DNA of 64,000 nt from Roseomonas acroporae (GCF_023223525.1 NZ_JALPRX010000068.1:1-64000), one strand, 5' to 3'. Positions 35,585-44,280 are shown, counted from the first letter of the stretch. Notes: a model not told the origin generated them from the sequence alone. Translations and numbers: made by a program.

Positions 35585-37072
35585 TCATGGCATATCGCGC
35601 TGCAACGCGGCAAGCGGCGGCCGGCGCTGGACGACGGCATGTAATTTCCTTGTCGGGTCCGTGGCCTGCGCCGCCGCCCGGCGCCGCTCCAGGGCGAGCG
35701 GCAGCAGCGCATCCACCCCGACGAAGTGCGAATCCCAGCGCGGCGCGCTCCAGCCCGGCAGGCGGGCGAGCTGGGCGGTCCGCGCCGGCGAGCCGGGCAT
35801 GGCGTAGTCCAGGATGGCGCGGCGCCAGCCCGGCCCGTCCAGCGGGTCGAGGTAGTCCGGCACCTCGCCGCCCACCTCGCGCAGCGCCGGCAGGTCGGAG
35901 CAGAGCGCCGGCACGCCGAGGGCCAGCGCCTCGGCGAGCGGCAGGCCGTAGCCCTCGGCGAAGCTCGGGAAGAGCAGAGCGCGGGCGCCGGCGACCAGGC
36001 GCACGGCGAGGTCGTCCGGGATGCCGCCGCGCTCCTCCACCAGCCCGCGCAGCGCGGCGCAGCGGTCGAGCAGGTCGACCACGTTCTCGTTCTCCCAGCC
36101 GCGCCGGCCGATCAGCACGAGTCGGGGGGCCGCCGGCCCCAGCCGGGCGGCGAATTCGCGCCACAGGTGCAGCAGCAGCATGTGGTTCTTGCGCGGCTCG
36201 ATGGTGCCGAGGGCGACGAAATAGGGCCGGGCGGCGTCGGGCGCCGCGTCCACGGCGCAGAGCGCCTCGGCGGCATGCTCGCCGGGCCGGGCGCCCTCGA
36301 CATGCGGCGGCGCTCCCGGCTCGATGCCCAGCGGCGCCACCAGCACCGGCGGGGCGGCGGGGCCGAGGCGGCCGGCGGCGGCCAGCCAGGGCGCGAAGGC
36401 GGCCTCGGTGGCGGCGGAATTGACGATCACCGCGTCCGACAGCGCCGCCGCCGAGGCGATGCGGCGGCCGTGCTTCTCCGGCTGGCCGGGGCGGGCATAT
36501 TCCGGGTGGGTGAGCGGGATCAGGTCGTGGATCAGCGGCACGAAGGCGGCGCCCGCCCCGCGCAGCCGGGCCAGGGCCTCCCGGCGCTCCAGGAAGCGGT
36601 GCGAGACGAGCAGGAAGACCGGGTCCCGCGCGCGGCGGATGGCCGGGACGATGTCGCGGCCGAGCAGCAGCCGGGCACGCCAGTGCTCGGCGAGGCGGCG
36701 CGCGTGCCGGGCGGCCGCGGCGGCCTCCGGGCCGCCGGCCCAGGCGGCGGCCAGCCCGGCGACCAGCTCGCGCACCGCCCCGGCGCCGATGGCGGCGAAG
36801 CGGCCGAGTCCGGCCGAGGCGACGAAGGTGACGGGGCCGGGGGGGGCCACCGAGGGGGAGGCCGCCGCCCCCTCGCCCGACCAGCGACGCGCATAGGCGA
36901 ATTCCACCCGGTCGATGCCCGACGGCGCCGGCTTGCGGCCGCAGGTCAGCAGCCGCGAGACGTCCAGGAAAAGATGCAAGCGGTCAGAATCCGGCGCGGG
37001 AGGGATGGCCGGCGGGGAAGCGGGCGAGGCGTGGCGTTCGCAGCGGCGGCATGGCCCCCACCATGGCAACAA
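35585..37072 (-). CDS. GT4-type glycosyltransferase of the polyketide cluster
   Basis: About 495 residues as the longest frame. The GT-B C-terminal half is clear: FVALGTIEPRKNHMLLLHLW, LVLIGRRGWENENVVDLL, then the nucleotide-sugar site LFPSFAEGYGLPLAEALALG with PALCSDLPALREVGG, as in GT4 retaining enzymes. The N-terminal half has LFLDVSRLL and FVPLIHDLIPLTHPEYARPG. Such enzymes transfer a sugar to a lipid, polysaccharide or small molecule. No ATG fits: the open frame begins with TTG at 37072, and a TTG at 36979 (MHLFLDVSRLL) would trim the leader to the conserved part. It is the first gene of the minus-strand cluster and divergent from the SDR gene. Confidence 0.88.
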   Translation of the reverse strand: MLPWWGPCRRCERHASPASPPAIPPAPDSDRLHLFLDVSRLLTCGRKPAPSGIDRVEFAYARRWSGEGAAASPSVAPPGPVTFVASAGLGRFAAIGAGAVRELVAGLAAAWAGGPEAAAAARHARRLAEHWRARLLLGRDIVPAIRRARDPVFLLVSHRFLERREALARLRGAGAAFVPLIHDLIPLTHPEYARPGQPEKHGRRIASAAALSDAVIVNSAATEAAFAPWLAAAGRLGPAAPPVLVAPLGIEPGAPPHVEGARPGEHAAEALCAVDAAPDAARPYFVALGTIEPRKNHMLLLHLWREFAARLGPAAPRLVLIGRRGWENENVVDLLDRCAALRGLVEERGGIPDDLAVRLVAGARALLFPSFAEGYGLPLAEALALGVPALCSDLPALREVGGEVPDYLDPLDGPGWRRAILDYAMPGSPARTAQLARLPGWSAPRWDSHFVGVDALLPLALERRRAAAQATDPTRKLHAVVQRRPPLAALQRDMP

Positions 37073-37442
37073 GCCGCCGCCATTTCAAATTGGGAACCCG
37101 GTCCGCGATCCCCCGCGGGGCGCGCCGGGGACGGCTCCGGGGCCGGTTCCGGTCCGCTCTCCGGGGCCACGCCGGGGAAGGCGCCCCCTGGGGCGGTCGG
37201 CGAGGTCAGGGCGGCCGTGGCGGCATGGCGCGCCCCGGCCAGTGATCCGCATCGGCGATCCGCGCCGGCGATCCGCGCCGGCTTGGGGCACCTTGGCCAG
37301 CCGGCCCGGCCCGGTCCAGGATGGGCGCCCGCCGGGACCCGACCGCGCCAACCGCGTGGCGGCCGGGACAGGCGGCAGGAGGAATGTCCATGATCCCGAA
37401 CCACGCCAGCCGCCCCGCGCGCCCCGGCCGGAGCCACCACGC
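37073..37442. other. Divergent intergenic region upstream of the polyketide cluster
   Basis: 370 bp between the glycosyltransferase and SDR genes. It should carry promoters for both directions. I see GC-rich blocks, a 12-13 bp direct repeat (GGCGATCCGCGCC at about 37252 and 37265, with a related copy before them) that could be an operator or slippage product, and no obvious -35/-10 pair. No gene is supported. Confidence 0.4.
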
Positions 37443-38234
37443 ATGAGCGCGGCGGCCAACCTGTTCGACCTCGCCGGCAAGGTCGCCGTCGTCACCGGCG
37501 GCTCCAAGGGAATCGGCCGCGCCATCGCCGAGCGGCTGGCGCAGCACGGCGCGCGGGTGGTGGTGGCCTCGCGCCGGCTCGACGCCTGCCAGGAGGTGGT
37601 GGACGGGATCGCGGCGCGGGGCGGCGAGGCGATGGCCCTGGCCTGCAACATCGGCCGCAAGCCGGAATTGCAGGCGCTGGTGGACGCCACGCTGGCGCGC
37701 TGGGGCCGGATCGACGCGCTGGTCTGCAACGCCGCCGTGAACCCCTATTTCGGCCCGGCCATCGACATGCCGGACGAGGCCTTCGACAAGATCATGGCGA
37801 GCAACGTGCGCTCCAACCTGTGGCTGGCGCACATGGTGCTGCCGGGCATGGCGGAGCGGGGCGAGGGCTCGGTCATCATCATCTCCTCGATCGGCGGGCT
37901 GCGCGGCTCGCCGACGCTCGGCGCCTACGGCATCTCCAAGGCGGCGGACATGCAGCTCGCGCGCAACCTCGCCGTGGAGTGGGGGCCGCGCGGCATCCGC
38001 GCCAACTGCATCGCGCCGGGGCTGGTGCGCACCGACTTCGCGCGGGCGCTGTGGGAGGACCCGGCGAACCTGCGCAAGCGCACGCGCGACACGCCGCTCC
38101 AGCGCATCGGCGAGCCGGACGAGATCGCGGGGGCGGCGGTGTTCCTGGCCTCGCCGGCCAGCACCTTCATGACCGGCCAGACCATCGTGATCGACGGCGG
38201 CGTGACGGCGGGGGCGCCGCGCGTCGAGGAGTGA
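37443..38234 (+). CDS. SDR family oxidoreductase
   Basis: The 263-residue enzyme has the classical short-chain dehydrogenase features: VTGGSKGIGRAIAERL for NAD(P), the CNAAVNPYFG loop in place of NNAG, Ser in IISSIGG, and the YGISKAA catalytic Tyr/Lys pair, ending in MTGQTIVIDGG. Reaction is reversible ketone/alcohol interconversion; substrate unknown. The ATG at 37443 gives usual length. It is divergent from the polyketide cluster, and could serve it, but the frequency of such genes makes that weak. A perfect 30-bp palindrome follows its stop. Confidence 0.93.
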   Translation: MSAAANLFDLAGKVAVVTGGSKGIGRAIAERLAQHGARVVVASRRLDACQEVVDGIAARGGEAMALACNIGRKPELQALVDATLARWGRIDALVCNAAVNPYFGPAIDMPDEAFDKIMASNVRSNLWLAHMVLPGMAERGEGSVIIISSIGGLRGSPTLGAYGISKAADMQLARNLAVEWGPRGIRANCIAPGLVRTDFARALWEDPANLRKRTRDTPLQRIGEPDEIAGAAVFLASPASTFMTGQTIVIDGGVTAGAPRVEE

Positions 38235-38235
38235 G

Positions 38236-38265
38236 GGACGGGACGGCGCCGGCGCCGTCCCGTCC
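38236..38265 (+). terminator. Perfect 30-bp palindrome after the SDR gene
   Basis: GGACGGGACGGCGCC (38236-38250) is followed without a loop by its exact reverse complement (38251-38265), starting 2 bp after the SDR stop codon. It can form a very stable hairpin. There is no T tract, so it may act as a transcript-end stabiliser or a two-way barrier between the converging SDR and guaD genes. Confidence 0.55.
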
Positions 38266-38277
38266 GGGGCGCCCGGC

Positions 38278-38321
38278 GCATTTTCCGAGGCGCCGGGCGA
38301 GTACGCCCCGCCTGAAAATGC
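38278..38321 (-). repeat. Dispersed palindromic element, type R1
   Basis: Read on the minus strand: GCATTTTC, AGGC, GGGGCGTACTCGCCCGGCG, CCTCGGAAAATGC. The outer arms GCATTTTC/GAAAATGC (with one extra base) and the inner arms GGGCG/CGCCC form a hairpin. It matches the R1 copies at 49122, 55549 and 43893. It lies between the convergent SDR and guaD genes. Confidence 0.75.
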
Positions 38322-38400
38322 TCCGGCGCATCGCGGGTGGTGCGGCCGGTCGGGGAAGGCGGCGCCTTCCCCGGCGCCGAAGCGTCGGCCACCCCCTGCC

Positions 38401-39759
38401 CTACGCCCCCGCGTAGCTGAACGGGTCCCCTTCCCGGTCGCGGTCGTAGACGCAGCGCCCGGCGGCCCAGGTGGCGCGCACCACGCGGTCGTCGCCGAGC
38501 GTCATCAGCACGAAGAGCAGCTCCTCGATGCCGCCGCAGAAGCCGGTGCGGAATTCCAGCAGCGGCGTGGCGCGCGGGTCGAGCACGCAGAGATCGGCGT
38601 CGGCGCCCGCGGCGAGGCGGCCGATGCGGCCTTCGAGGTGCAGCGCCCGCGCCCCGCCCTCGGTGGCGAGCCAGAAGCCCTGCGCCGGGTGCAGGCGGTG
38701 GCCGGTGAGCTGGGCCACCTTGTAGGCCTCGTTCAGCGACTGGAGCTGCGACAGGCTGGTGCCGGCCCCGACATCGGTGCCGAGGCCGACGCGCACGGCG
38801 CGGCGCGGCTCCACCGCGTCGAACAGCCGGAACAGGCCGCTGCCGAGGAACAGGTTGGAGGTGGGGCAGTGCGCGATCGCGGCGCCGGCGGCGTGGCAGG
38901 TGCAGAAATCCTCCTCGCCGAGATGCACGCCGTGCCCGAACACCGAGCGCCGCCCGACCAGCCCGGCATGGGCGTAGACGTCGAGGTAGGAGCCGCGGCG
39001 CGGGAACAGCTCGCGCACCCAGTCGATCTCGGCGCGGTTCTCGCAGAGATGGGTCTGCATGAAGAGGCCCGGCGTGGCGCGCAGCAGGGCGCCGGCGGCG
39101 TCGAGCTGCGCCTCGGTGCTGGTGGGGGCGAAGCGGGGCGTGACGCAGTAGTGCTGCCGGCCGCGCCCGTGCCAGCGCCGGATCAGCGCCGCGCTCTCGT
39201 CGTGGCCGCGCTGGGCGGTGTCGAGCAGGTTGGCCGGGGCGTTGCGGTCCATCAGCACCTTGCCGGCGACCATCAGCGCGTCGAAGCGCTCCGCCTCGGC
39301 GAAGAAGGCGTCCACGGATTGCGGGTGGACGGTGCAGTAGACCATGGCGGTGGTGGTGCCGCAGCGGAGCAGCTCGCGCAGGAAGAAGCGGGCGACGCGG
39401 GCGGCGTGCTCGGCGTCGGCGAAGCCGGCCTCGGTGGGGAAGACGTAGGTGTCGAGCCATTCGAGCAGCTGCTCGCCATAGGCGCCGACCATGGGGAGCT
39501 GCGGGTAGTGGACGTGCGCGTCCACGAAGCCGGCGGAGATGATGGCGTCGCCGTACTCCACCAGTTCGGTGCCGGGCGGCAGGGTGGGCGCCAGCGCGGC
39601 GTAGGGGCCGACGGCGCGGATGCGGCCGCCCTCGACCAGCACCAGCCCGTCGCGCTCGTGGACCAGGCTGCGCGAGGGGTCGTCGAGGAAGGGGTCGGCG
39701 CGGAAGGCGACGGTCTGGCCGCGCAGCGCGACCGGCGGGGCGGACGCGGCGCCGCTCAT
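38401..39759 (-). CDS. guaD: Guanine deaminase
   Basis: The 452-residue amidohydrolase converts guanine to xanthine and ammonia. Zinc-site motifs: GFVDAHVHYPQ (the HYPQ extension is specific to guanine deaminases), QTHLCENRAEI, the histidine in FGHGVHLGE, and the aspartate in GLGTDVGAGTS. CPTSNLFLGSGLF is also diagnostic. Start ATG at 39759. A TRAP-type uptake system lies on the other side of a 276-bp divergent gap, so the pair may act in purine scavenging, which is an inference. Confidence 0.96.
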   Translation of the reverse strand: MSGAASAPPVALRGQTVAFRADPFLDDPSRSLVHERDGLVLVEGGRIRAVGPYAALAPTLPPGTELVEYGDAIISAGFVDAHVHYPQLPMVGAYGEQLLEWLDTYVFPTEAGFADAEHAARVARFFLRELLRCGTTTAMVYCTVHPQSVDAFFAEAERFDALMVAGKVLMDRNAPANLLDTAQRGHDESAALIRRWHGRGRQHYCVTPRFAPTSTEAQLDAAGALLRATPGLFMQTHLCENRAEIDWVRELFPRRGSYLDVYAHAGLVGRRSVFGHGVHLGEEDFCTCHAAGAAIAHCPTSNLFLGSGLFRLFDAVEPRRAVRVGLGTDVGAGTSLSQLQSLNEAYKVAQLTGHRLHPAQGFWLATEGGARALHLEGRIGRLAAGADADLCVLDPRATPLLEFRTGFCGGIEELLFVLMTLGDDRVVRATWAAGRCVYDRDREGDPFSYAGA

Positions 39760-40035
39760 CGTGGCGCGCCCGGCCGGCCGTTGCCGCGCCTCCCGGGCGG
39801 GCGCGCGACCAGGGGTCCGCCGGCGGCCGGCGCGGCCGCCATCGGCGCCCGGCCCCCGCCCTGGTTCCGGTCCGGGTTCCGGCCGGCCGGCCCGCGCGCG
39901 GCGCCGGGCCGGCGGACCGCCCGGGGCGGCGCGCCGTGGCAGGCGGTTGACCGCGGCGCCGGCGGTCCCTTAGTTGCGCGCCCGGCCGGGACGCGAGACA
40001 GCGGCCGGCGACAGGGTACGGGAGAGTCCAGGATC

Positions 40036-41043
40036 ATGCAGCGCCGCCATCTCCTCGTCGCAACCGGCATGGCCGCGGCGGCGGGATCGCTCCTGCCGCG
40101 CCGCGCGGCGCGGGCGCAGCGCCCGGCCGTGATGCGACTGTCGCATCAATTCCCCCCCACGCACCACATCGCGCGCGGTCTCGCGGCCTTCGCCGAGGCG
40201 GTGAAGCAACGCTCGGGCGGCACGGTGGAGGTGCAGGTCTTCCCCGCCGAGCAGCTCGCCCGCGCCGGCGAGAACTTCCCGGGCGTCGCGCGCGGCGCCT
40301 TCGAGGCGGCCTGCGCGGTGAATTTCCAGTGGGGCAACACCCTGCCGGAGATGAGCGCCACCACCATCCCCTACTACATCACCGACCTCGCCCGGCTGCG
40401 GAAATTCCCCGGCTCCGAGGCCGCGAAATTCCTGGAGGCGCAGCTCGAGAAGCGCGCCGTGCGCAACCTCGCCTGGCTGTACACGACGCGGCTCTCCATC
40501 TTCACCTCCGGCCGCCGGCCGCTGGTGGCGCTGGAGGACTTCCGCGGCGTGAAGATACGCGGCCTCAACCCGCTGACCGACCACGCGCTGAGCGCGGTGG
40601 GCGCCGCCCCCTCCGCCATGCCGGGGCCGGAGGTGCCGCAGGCGCTGCAGTCGGGCGTGCTGGATGCGGGGCTGACCGACCTTTCCGCCGCCGTCTCCCG
40701 CCGCTTCTACGAGATCCAGAAGTTCGGCACGATCGCGCCCTGGTTCTCGGTGTTCAGCCACGTCTACGTCAACCCGCGCTGGTGGAACGGGCTGACGGCG
40801 GAGCAGCGCGGCGCCATCGAGGCGGCGGCAAGGCAGGCCGAGCAGGACCAGTTCGCCGTCACCGAGGAGACCGCCGCCAGCGCCGCCGCCGAGCTGCGCG
40901 CCAAGGGCATGACCATCCACGAGCAGACGCCGGCCGAGAGCGAGGCCTGGAAGGCGGCGATGCAGCCGCCGGTGATCCAGGCCTTCCTGCGGCAGGCCCC
41001 GGAGGGCGGGCGGCGAATCCTCGACCTGCTCGGCGCGCTGTGA
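40036..41043 (+). CDS. dctP: TRAP transporter substrate-binding protein (DctP family)
   Basis: The 335-residue periplasmic protein has a signal peptide (MQRRHLLVATGMAAAAGSLL, cut after ARAQ) and the DctP fold: MRLSHQFPPTHHIARGLAAF, the strand GGTVEVQVFPAEQL, the conserved ARG anchor region GVKIRGLNPL that binds the ligand carboxylate, and the long helix with FSHVYVNPRWWNGL. It captures an organic acid for the DctQM permease. The ATG at 40036 follows a CCAGGATC context. The next gene starts inside its stop codon (GTGA), so all three TRAP genes form one unit. Confidence 0.94.
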   Translation: MQRRHLLVATGMAAAAGSLLPRRAARAQRPAVMRLSHQFPPTHHIARGLAAFAEAVKQRSGGTVEVQVFPAEQLARAGENFPGVARGAFEAACAVNFQWGNTLPEMSATTIPYYITDLARLRKFPGSEAAKFLEAQLEKRAVRNLAWLYTTRLSIFTSGRRPLVALEDFRGVKIRGLNPLTDHALSAVGAAPSAMPGPEVPQALQSGVLDAGLTDLSAAVSRRFYEIQKFGTIAPWFSVFSHVYVNPRWWNGLTAEQRGAIEAAARQAEQDQFAVTEETAASAAAELRAKGMTIHEQTPAESEAWKAAMQPPVIQAFLRQAPEGGRRILDLLGAL

Positions 41044-41723
41044 CGCGCGACGACGGCAGGCGCGATGCCGCGACGGGCGGCGCGGTGGCAGGGGAGAGCC
41101 GGTCGGAGAGCCGGGCGGAGGGCCGGGCGGAGAACCGGGCGGAGGGCCGGGGAGAAGGCCGGGGGAATGCGCCGAGGCCCGCCCTCCTGCGCCGGACCGA
41201 GCGCCTCGCCGCCCTGGCCTCGCGCACGGCCGAGGCGCTCGCGGTGGCGGCGACGCTGCTCTGCCTGGTGCTGGTGAGCGCCTCGGTGGCGGCGCGCTAC
41301 CTGTTCAACGCGCCGCTGCCCTGGATCGACAAGGCGGCGGGCTGGCTGGTGGTGGCGCTGGTGCTGCTCGCCGCCCCGGAGGCGCAGCGCCGCTTCGAGC
41401 ACATCGGCGTGGACGTGGTGACGGAGCGGGTGGGGCCGCGCCTGGCCCGCGCGGCGCAACTGCTCGGCGTGCTGTCAGTGGCGGCGGTGGGCGCGATCCT
41501 GCTGGATGCCGGGATCGAGACGGTCTCCTTCTCCCGCATGATCGGCATCGAGAGCGAGCTGGAGGGCGTGCCGGCCTGGTGGCTGCAGATGCTGCTGCCG
41601 GTGGGGGCGGGCGTGCTGCTGCTGGTGGCCGTGGCCCAGGCGATGGCGCTGCTGCTGGGGCGCGAGCCGCCATTCCTGCCGAAGCCCGGCGAGGAGCGGC
41701 TGGACGGCGTGCACGGCGAGTGA
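41040..41723 (+). CDS. dctQ: TRAP transporter small permease (DctQ family)
   Basis: 227 residues. The GTG start at 41040 overlaps the dctP stop by 4 bp. The core shows four membrane segments with the DctQ signature SVAARYLFNAPLPWIDKAAG, and the later FEHIGVDVVTERVGP. The first 40 residues are an unusual charged repeat (SRAEGRAENRAEGRGEGRG) encoded by tandem 12-bp units; ordinary DctQ proteins begin at about the membrane segment. It pairs with DctM to form the Na+-dependent permease. If GTG is not used, an internal start would remove the repeat, but none with a good ribosome-binding site is seen. Confidence 0.9.
   Translation: MTRDDGRRDAATGGAVAGESRSESRAEGRAENRAEGRGEGRGNAPRPALLRRTERLAALASRTAEALAVAATLLCLVLVSASVAARYLFNAPLPWIDKAAGWLVVALVLLAAPEAQRRFEHIGVDVVTERVGPRLARAAQLLGVLSVAAVGAILLDAGIETVSFSRMIGIESELEGVPAWWLQMLLPVGAGVLLLVAVAQAMALLLGREPPFLPKPGEERLDGVHGE
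41097..41160 (+). repeat. 12-bp tandem repeats in the dctQ leader
   Basis: Units resembling GGAGGGCCGGGC repeat about five times with variation, in frame, encoding RAEG/RAEN/RGEG blocks at the cytoplasmic N-terminus of DctQ. Confidence 0.75.
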
Positions 41724-41742
41724 GCACGGGGATACCGGACGC

Positions 41743-43047
41743 GTGACCTTCCTGCTGCTGCTCGCGGCGCTGATCGCGCTGCTCTACTGCGGCCTGCCGA
41801 TGTTCGCGGCGCTGTTCCTGCTGCCGCTCGCGGTCCTGTACTGGACCGAGGGCGGCGTGCCGGCGCTGGGCGAGCTGGTGATCGGCAACCTCAACGGCTA
41901 CCTGCTGGTGGCGATCCCGCTGTTCATGCTCAAGGCGCACATCATGGTGCGCGGGCGGGTGGTGGACGACCTCTACGCCACCGCCTTCCTGCTGCTGCGC
42001 GGCGTGCGCGGCGGCGTGGGCATCGCGACGGTCGCGGCCTGCACCATCTTCGCGGCGATCTCCGGCTCATCCGTCGCGACGGCGCTGACGGTGGGCAAGA
42101 TCGCCATCCCGCAGATGCTGCGCTACGGCATGTCGCGGCGCGGCGCCTTCGGCGTGGTGGCGGGCGGCGGCACGCTCGGCATCCTGCTGCCGCCCTCGGC
42201 GCCGATGGTGCTCTACGCCTACGTCACCGAGACCTCGGTGGTGGCGCTGTTCGCCGCCGGCCTCGTGCCGGGTGCGATGATGGCCGCGATGTTCGCCGGC
42301 TGGTGCTGGCTGACCGAGGGCAGGGCGGTGCCGCCCGCGGATGCCCCCGCGGCCGACGGGGCGCCGGGCGCGGACGCCACCATGGCCCGCCCCTCCTTCG
42401 CGCGCGCCGCCTGGGCGCTGTCGCTGCCGGTCTTCGTGCTGGGCGGGCTCTATCTCGGCATCTTCACCGCGACCGAGGCGGCGGGCACGGGCACGCTCTA
42501 CGCGCTGCTGATCGCGGTGCTGGTGTACCGGCACCTTTCCTGGGCCGACCTCGTGGACGGCATCCGCGACGCGACGCGCACCGGCGCGATGCTGCTGCTG
42601 ATCATCGCGGGGGCGGCGATCTACGGCTACATGCTGACCAAGCTGCGCGTGCCGCAGGAGATGGTCTCGCTGGTGACCGATCTCGGCCTGTCGCGCACCG
42701 GCTTCCTGCTGGTGATGATGGCGCTGCTCTTCGTGCTGGGGCTGATCCTGGAGAGCTTCTCGATCATCCTGCTGACCATGCCCGCCGTGCTGCCGGCGAT
42801 GGCGGCGCTGGGCATCGACAAGGTCTGGTACGGCGTGCTGCTGACGCTCTCGCTGGAGATGGCGCTGATCTCGCCGCCCGTGGCGATGAACCTCGTGGTC
42901 ATCAAGGCGATCACCGGCGCGCCGCTCGCCGAGGTGAACCGCTCGGTGCTGCCCTACATCGCGATGCTGGCGATCGGCACCGGGCTGCTGATCGCCTTTC
43001 CCGGCATCGCGCTCTGGCTGCCGCGCGTCATGGGCTATGCCGGCTGA
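41743..43047 (+). CDS. dctM: TRAP transporter large permease (DctM family)
   Basis: The 434-residue membrane protein has about twelve hydrophobic segments. Characteristic motifs are IPLFMLKAHIMVRG, FAAISGSSVATALTVGKIAI (the conserved SGSS ion-binding region), GGGTLGILLPPSAPMVLYAY and LISPPVAMNLVVIKAITG near the end. It forms the transport channel with DctQ and uses the sodium gradient. The start is GTG at 41743, 19 bp after dctQ. Complete dctPQM order supports one functional uptake system; substrate is unknown, though guaD lies next to it. Confidence 0.95.
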   Translation: MTFLLLLAALIALLYCGLPMFAALFLLPLAVLYWTEGGVPALGELVIGNLNGYLLVAIPLFMLKAHIMVRGRVVDDLYATAFLLLRGVRGGVGIATVAACTIFAAISGSSVATALTVGKIAIPQMLRYGMSRRGAFGVVAGGGTLGILLPPSAPMVLYAYVTETSVVALFAAGLVPGAMMAAMFAGWCWLTEGRAVPPADAPAADGAPGADATMARPSFARAAWALSLPVFVLGGLYLGIFTATEAAGTGTLYALLIAVLVYRHLSWADLVDGIRDATRTGAMLLLIIAGAAIYGYMLTKLRVPQEMVSLVTDLGLSRTGFLLVMMALLFVLGLILESFSIILLTMPAVLPAMAALGIDKVWYGVLLTLSLEMALISPPVAMNLVVIKAITGAPLAEVNRSVLPYIAMLAIGTGLLIAFPGIALWLPRVMGYAG

Positions 43048-43171
43048 GACTTGCAAGGGCGGCGGGACGGCCCCTTCGCGCCGGGGCGGGCCGATCCGGA
43101 TCGACCGGCGGCGGCGAAGCCCCCTATAACGGCGGCGGGGCCATTCCCGGAGACCCCGCTGCCGGAGAACC

Positions 43172-43795
43172 ATGGTGCGCGCCGCCCTCGTGCCACTCCT
43201 GCTCCTGGCCGGCTGCGCGTCCCCGGACGCGTCGGCGCCCGGCCCTGTGGCCGGCGCGCCCGGCGTGTCGGCCGCCGCGCGTGCCGCCGAGGCCCTGCCG
43301 CCGATGCTGGCGTCGTTCCGCCGCAGCGGCCCGGTCACCGACTTCGAGCAGCGGCCGGGCGGTGCCGGGCTCGGCGCCGCGGTGCCCTATGCGCCGACCG
43401 GCGGGGAGAGGATGGCCGCGACCGTCTTCATCTACGACCGTGGCCGGCGGCCTCCCGATGGAGACGGCCCCGAGGTGGCGGCGGAGTTCCGCCTGGCGGC
43501 GGCCGAGCTGGACGCGGCCATGCGCGCCGGCATCTACCGCTCCGTCTCCTTCGCGAACGGCATGGGCGTCCGGTCCGCGGCCACCGCCCGCAGCTTCCGC
43601 TGCGCGAATTTCCGCATCACGCAGCAGGATGGCGCCCCCACCGGCAGCAGCCTGTGCGTCGCCGTCCAGCGCGGCATGTTCGTCAAGGTGCGGCTGACCG
43701 CCTGGCAACCGCCCGATCCCGGCATCGCCGGCATCGCCGCGGCCGCGCTGACCGCCGCGGTGCTGCAGGCGCGGGACCGCACCACGGAAGGATAG
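43172..43795 (+). CDS. Putative lipoprotein (207 aa)
   Basis: The product starts MVRAALVPLLLLAGC, a short signal peptide with lipobox LAGC (Cys15), so it should be lipid-anchored in the outer or inner membrane. The mature part has no family I recognise: residues about 70-205 alternate strand-like and helical segments (MAATVFIYDRGRRPP, SFRCANFRITQQDG, FVKVRLTAWQPPDPG), like small lipoproteins of unknown role. It starts 124 bp after dctM and its TAG stop forms the first bases of an R2 repeat element. Confidence 0.8.
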   Translation: MVRAALVPLLLLAGCASPDASAPGPVAGAPGVSAAARAAEALPPMLASFRRSGPVTDFEQRPGGAGLGAAVPYAPTGGERMAATVFIYDRGRRPPDGDGPEVAAEFRLAAAELDAAMRAGIYRSVSFANGMGVRSAATARSFRCANFRITQQDGAPTGSSLCVAVQRGMFVKVRLTAWQPPDPGIAGIAAAALTAAVLQARDRTTEG

Positions 43796-43896
43796 AGCGG
43801 ATCGCCGGCGGGCGGACACGCCCGGCGGCGTGAATCCGCGCCGGGAACAACGAGTTGCAGCGAACCGGAGTCCCGACCGGACTGCGGTTCGCTGTA
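43793..43896 (+). repeat. Dispersed palindromic element, type R2 (copy B)
   Basis: This copy begins TAGAGCGGATCGCC, continues GGCGGGCGGACACGCCCGGC, and ends with the hairpin GCAGCGAACCGGAGT / ACTGCGGTTCGCTGT. It matches copy A (10303-10406) over about 104 bp with some seven differences. Its first three bases are the stop codon of the upstream lipoprotein gene. Confidence 0.8.
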
Positions 43897-43995
43897 GAGC
43901 GTTTCCAGGCTGGGCGTACTCGCCCGGCGGCTCGGGAAGACGCGTCGCATGGCGGCCAAGGCCGTTCCGGCCCGCTTCGGTCGGGCCGGAACGGC
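43893..43995 (+). repeat. Dispersed palindromic element, type R1, joined to R2 copy B
   Basis: It starts TAGAGCGTTTCCAGGC, followed by TGGGCGTACTCGCCCGGCGG and CTCGGGAAGACGC. The second half is an inverted pair, GGCCGTTCCGGCC / GGGCCGGAACGGC. It directly abuts the R2 copy, sharing the TAG. The two element types can therefore occur as a composite. Confidence 0.7.
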
Positions 43996-44280
43996 GCCAC
44001 GGCGAGCCGCGGTCCGGCCGGGATCGCGGCTCGCCGCGGCCGTCCTTTCCGAAGCGGTTGCGCGCTTCCCGGCGTGCCTGCCCTCCGGCGATCCGCTCCG
44101 GGCGGCAGGGCCGGCCCGCGAACGCGGCCTCGGCGCCGGGATGGCGGGCCGCGCCCGACCGCGAGGGCGGGCACGGGGGGCGGGCACGGGGGCCGCCCAC
44201 CGGCCGCGGCAGGGTGCCGATGGCCCGAGGACGCCGATGGCCCGAGGACTCCGGCGGCCGTAGGCCCGGAGTCCGGAGGC
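43996..44280. other. Remainder of repeat-rich intergenic region
   Basis: After the R2/R1 composite, the sequence to 44280 has a further degenerate hairpin (GGCGAGCCGCGGTCC / GGGATCGCGGCTCGCC, about 43991-44036) and short repeats such as GGGGGCGGGCAC and GATGGCCCGAGGAC. I see no gene between the two lipoproteins. Confidence 0.45.
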
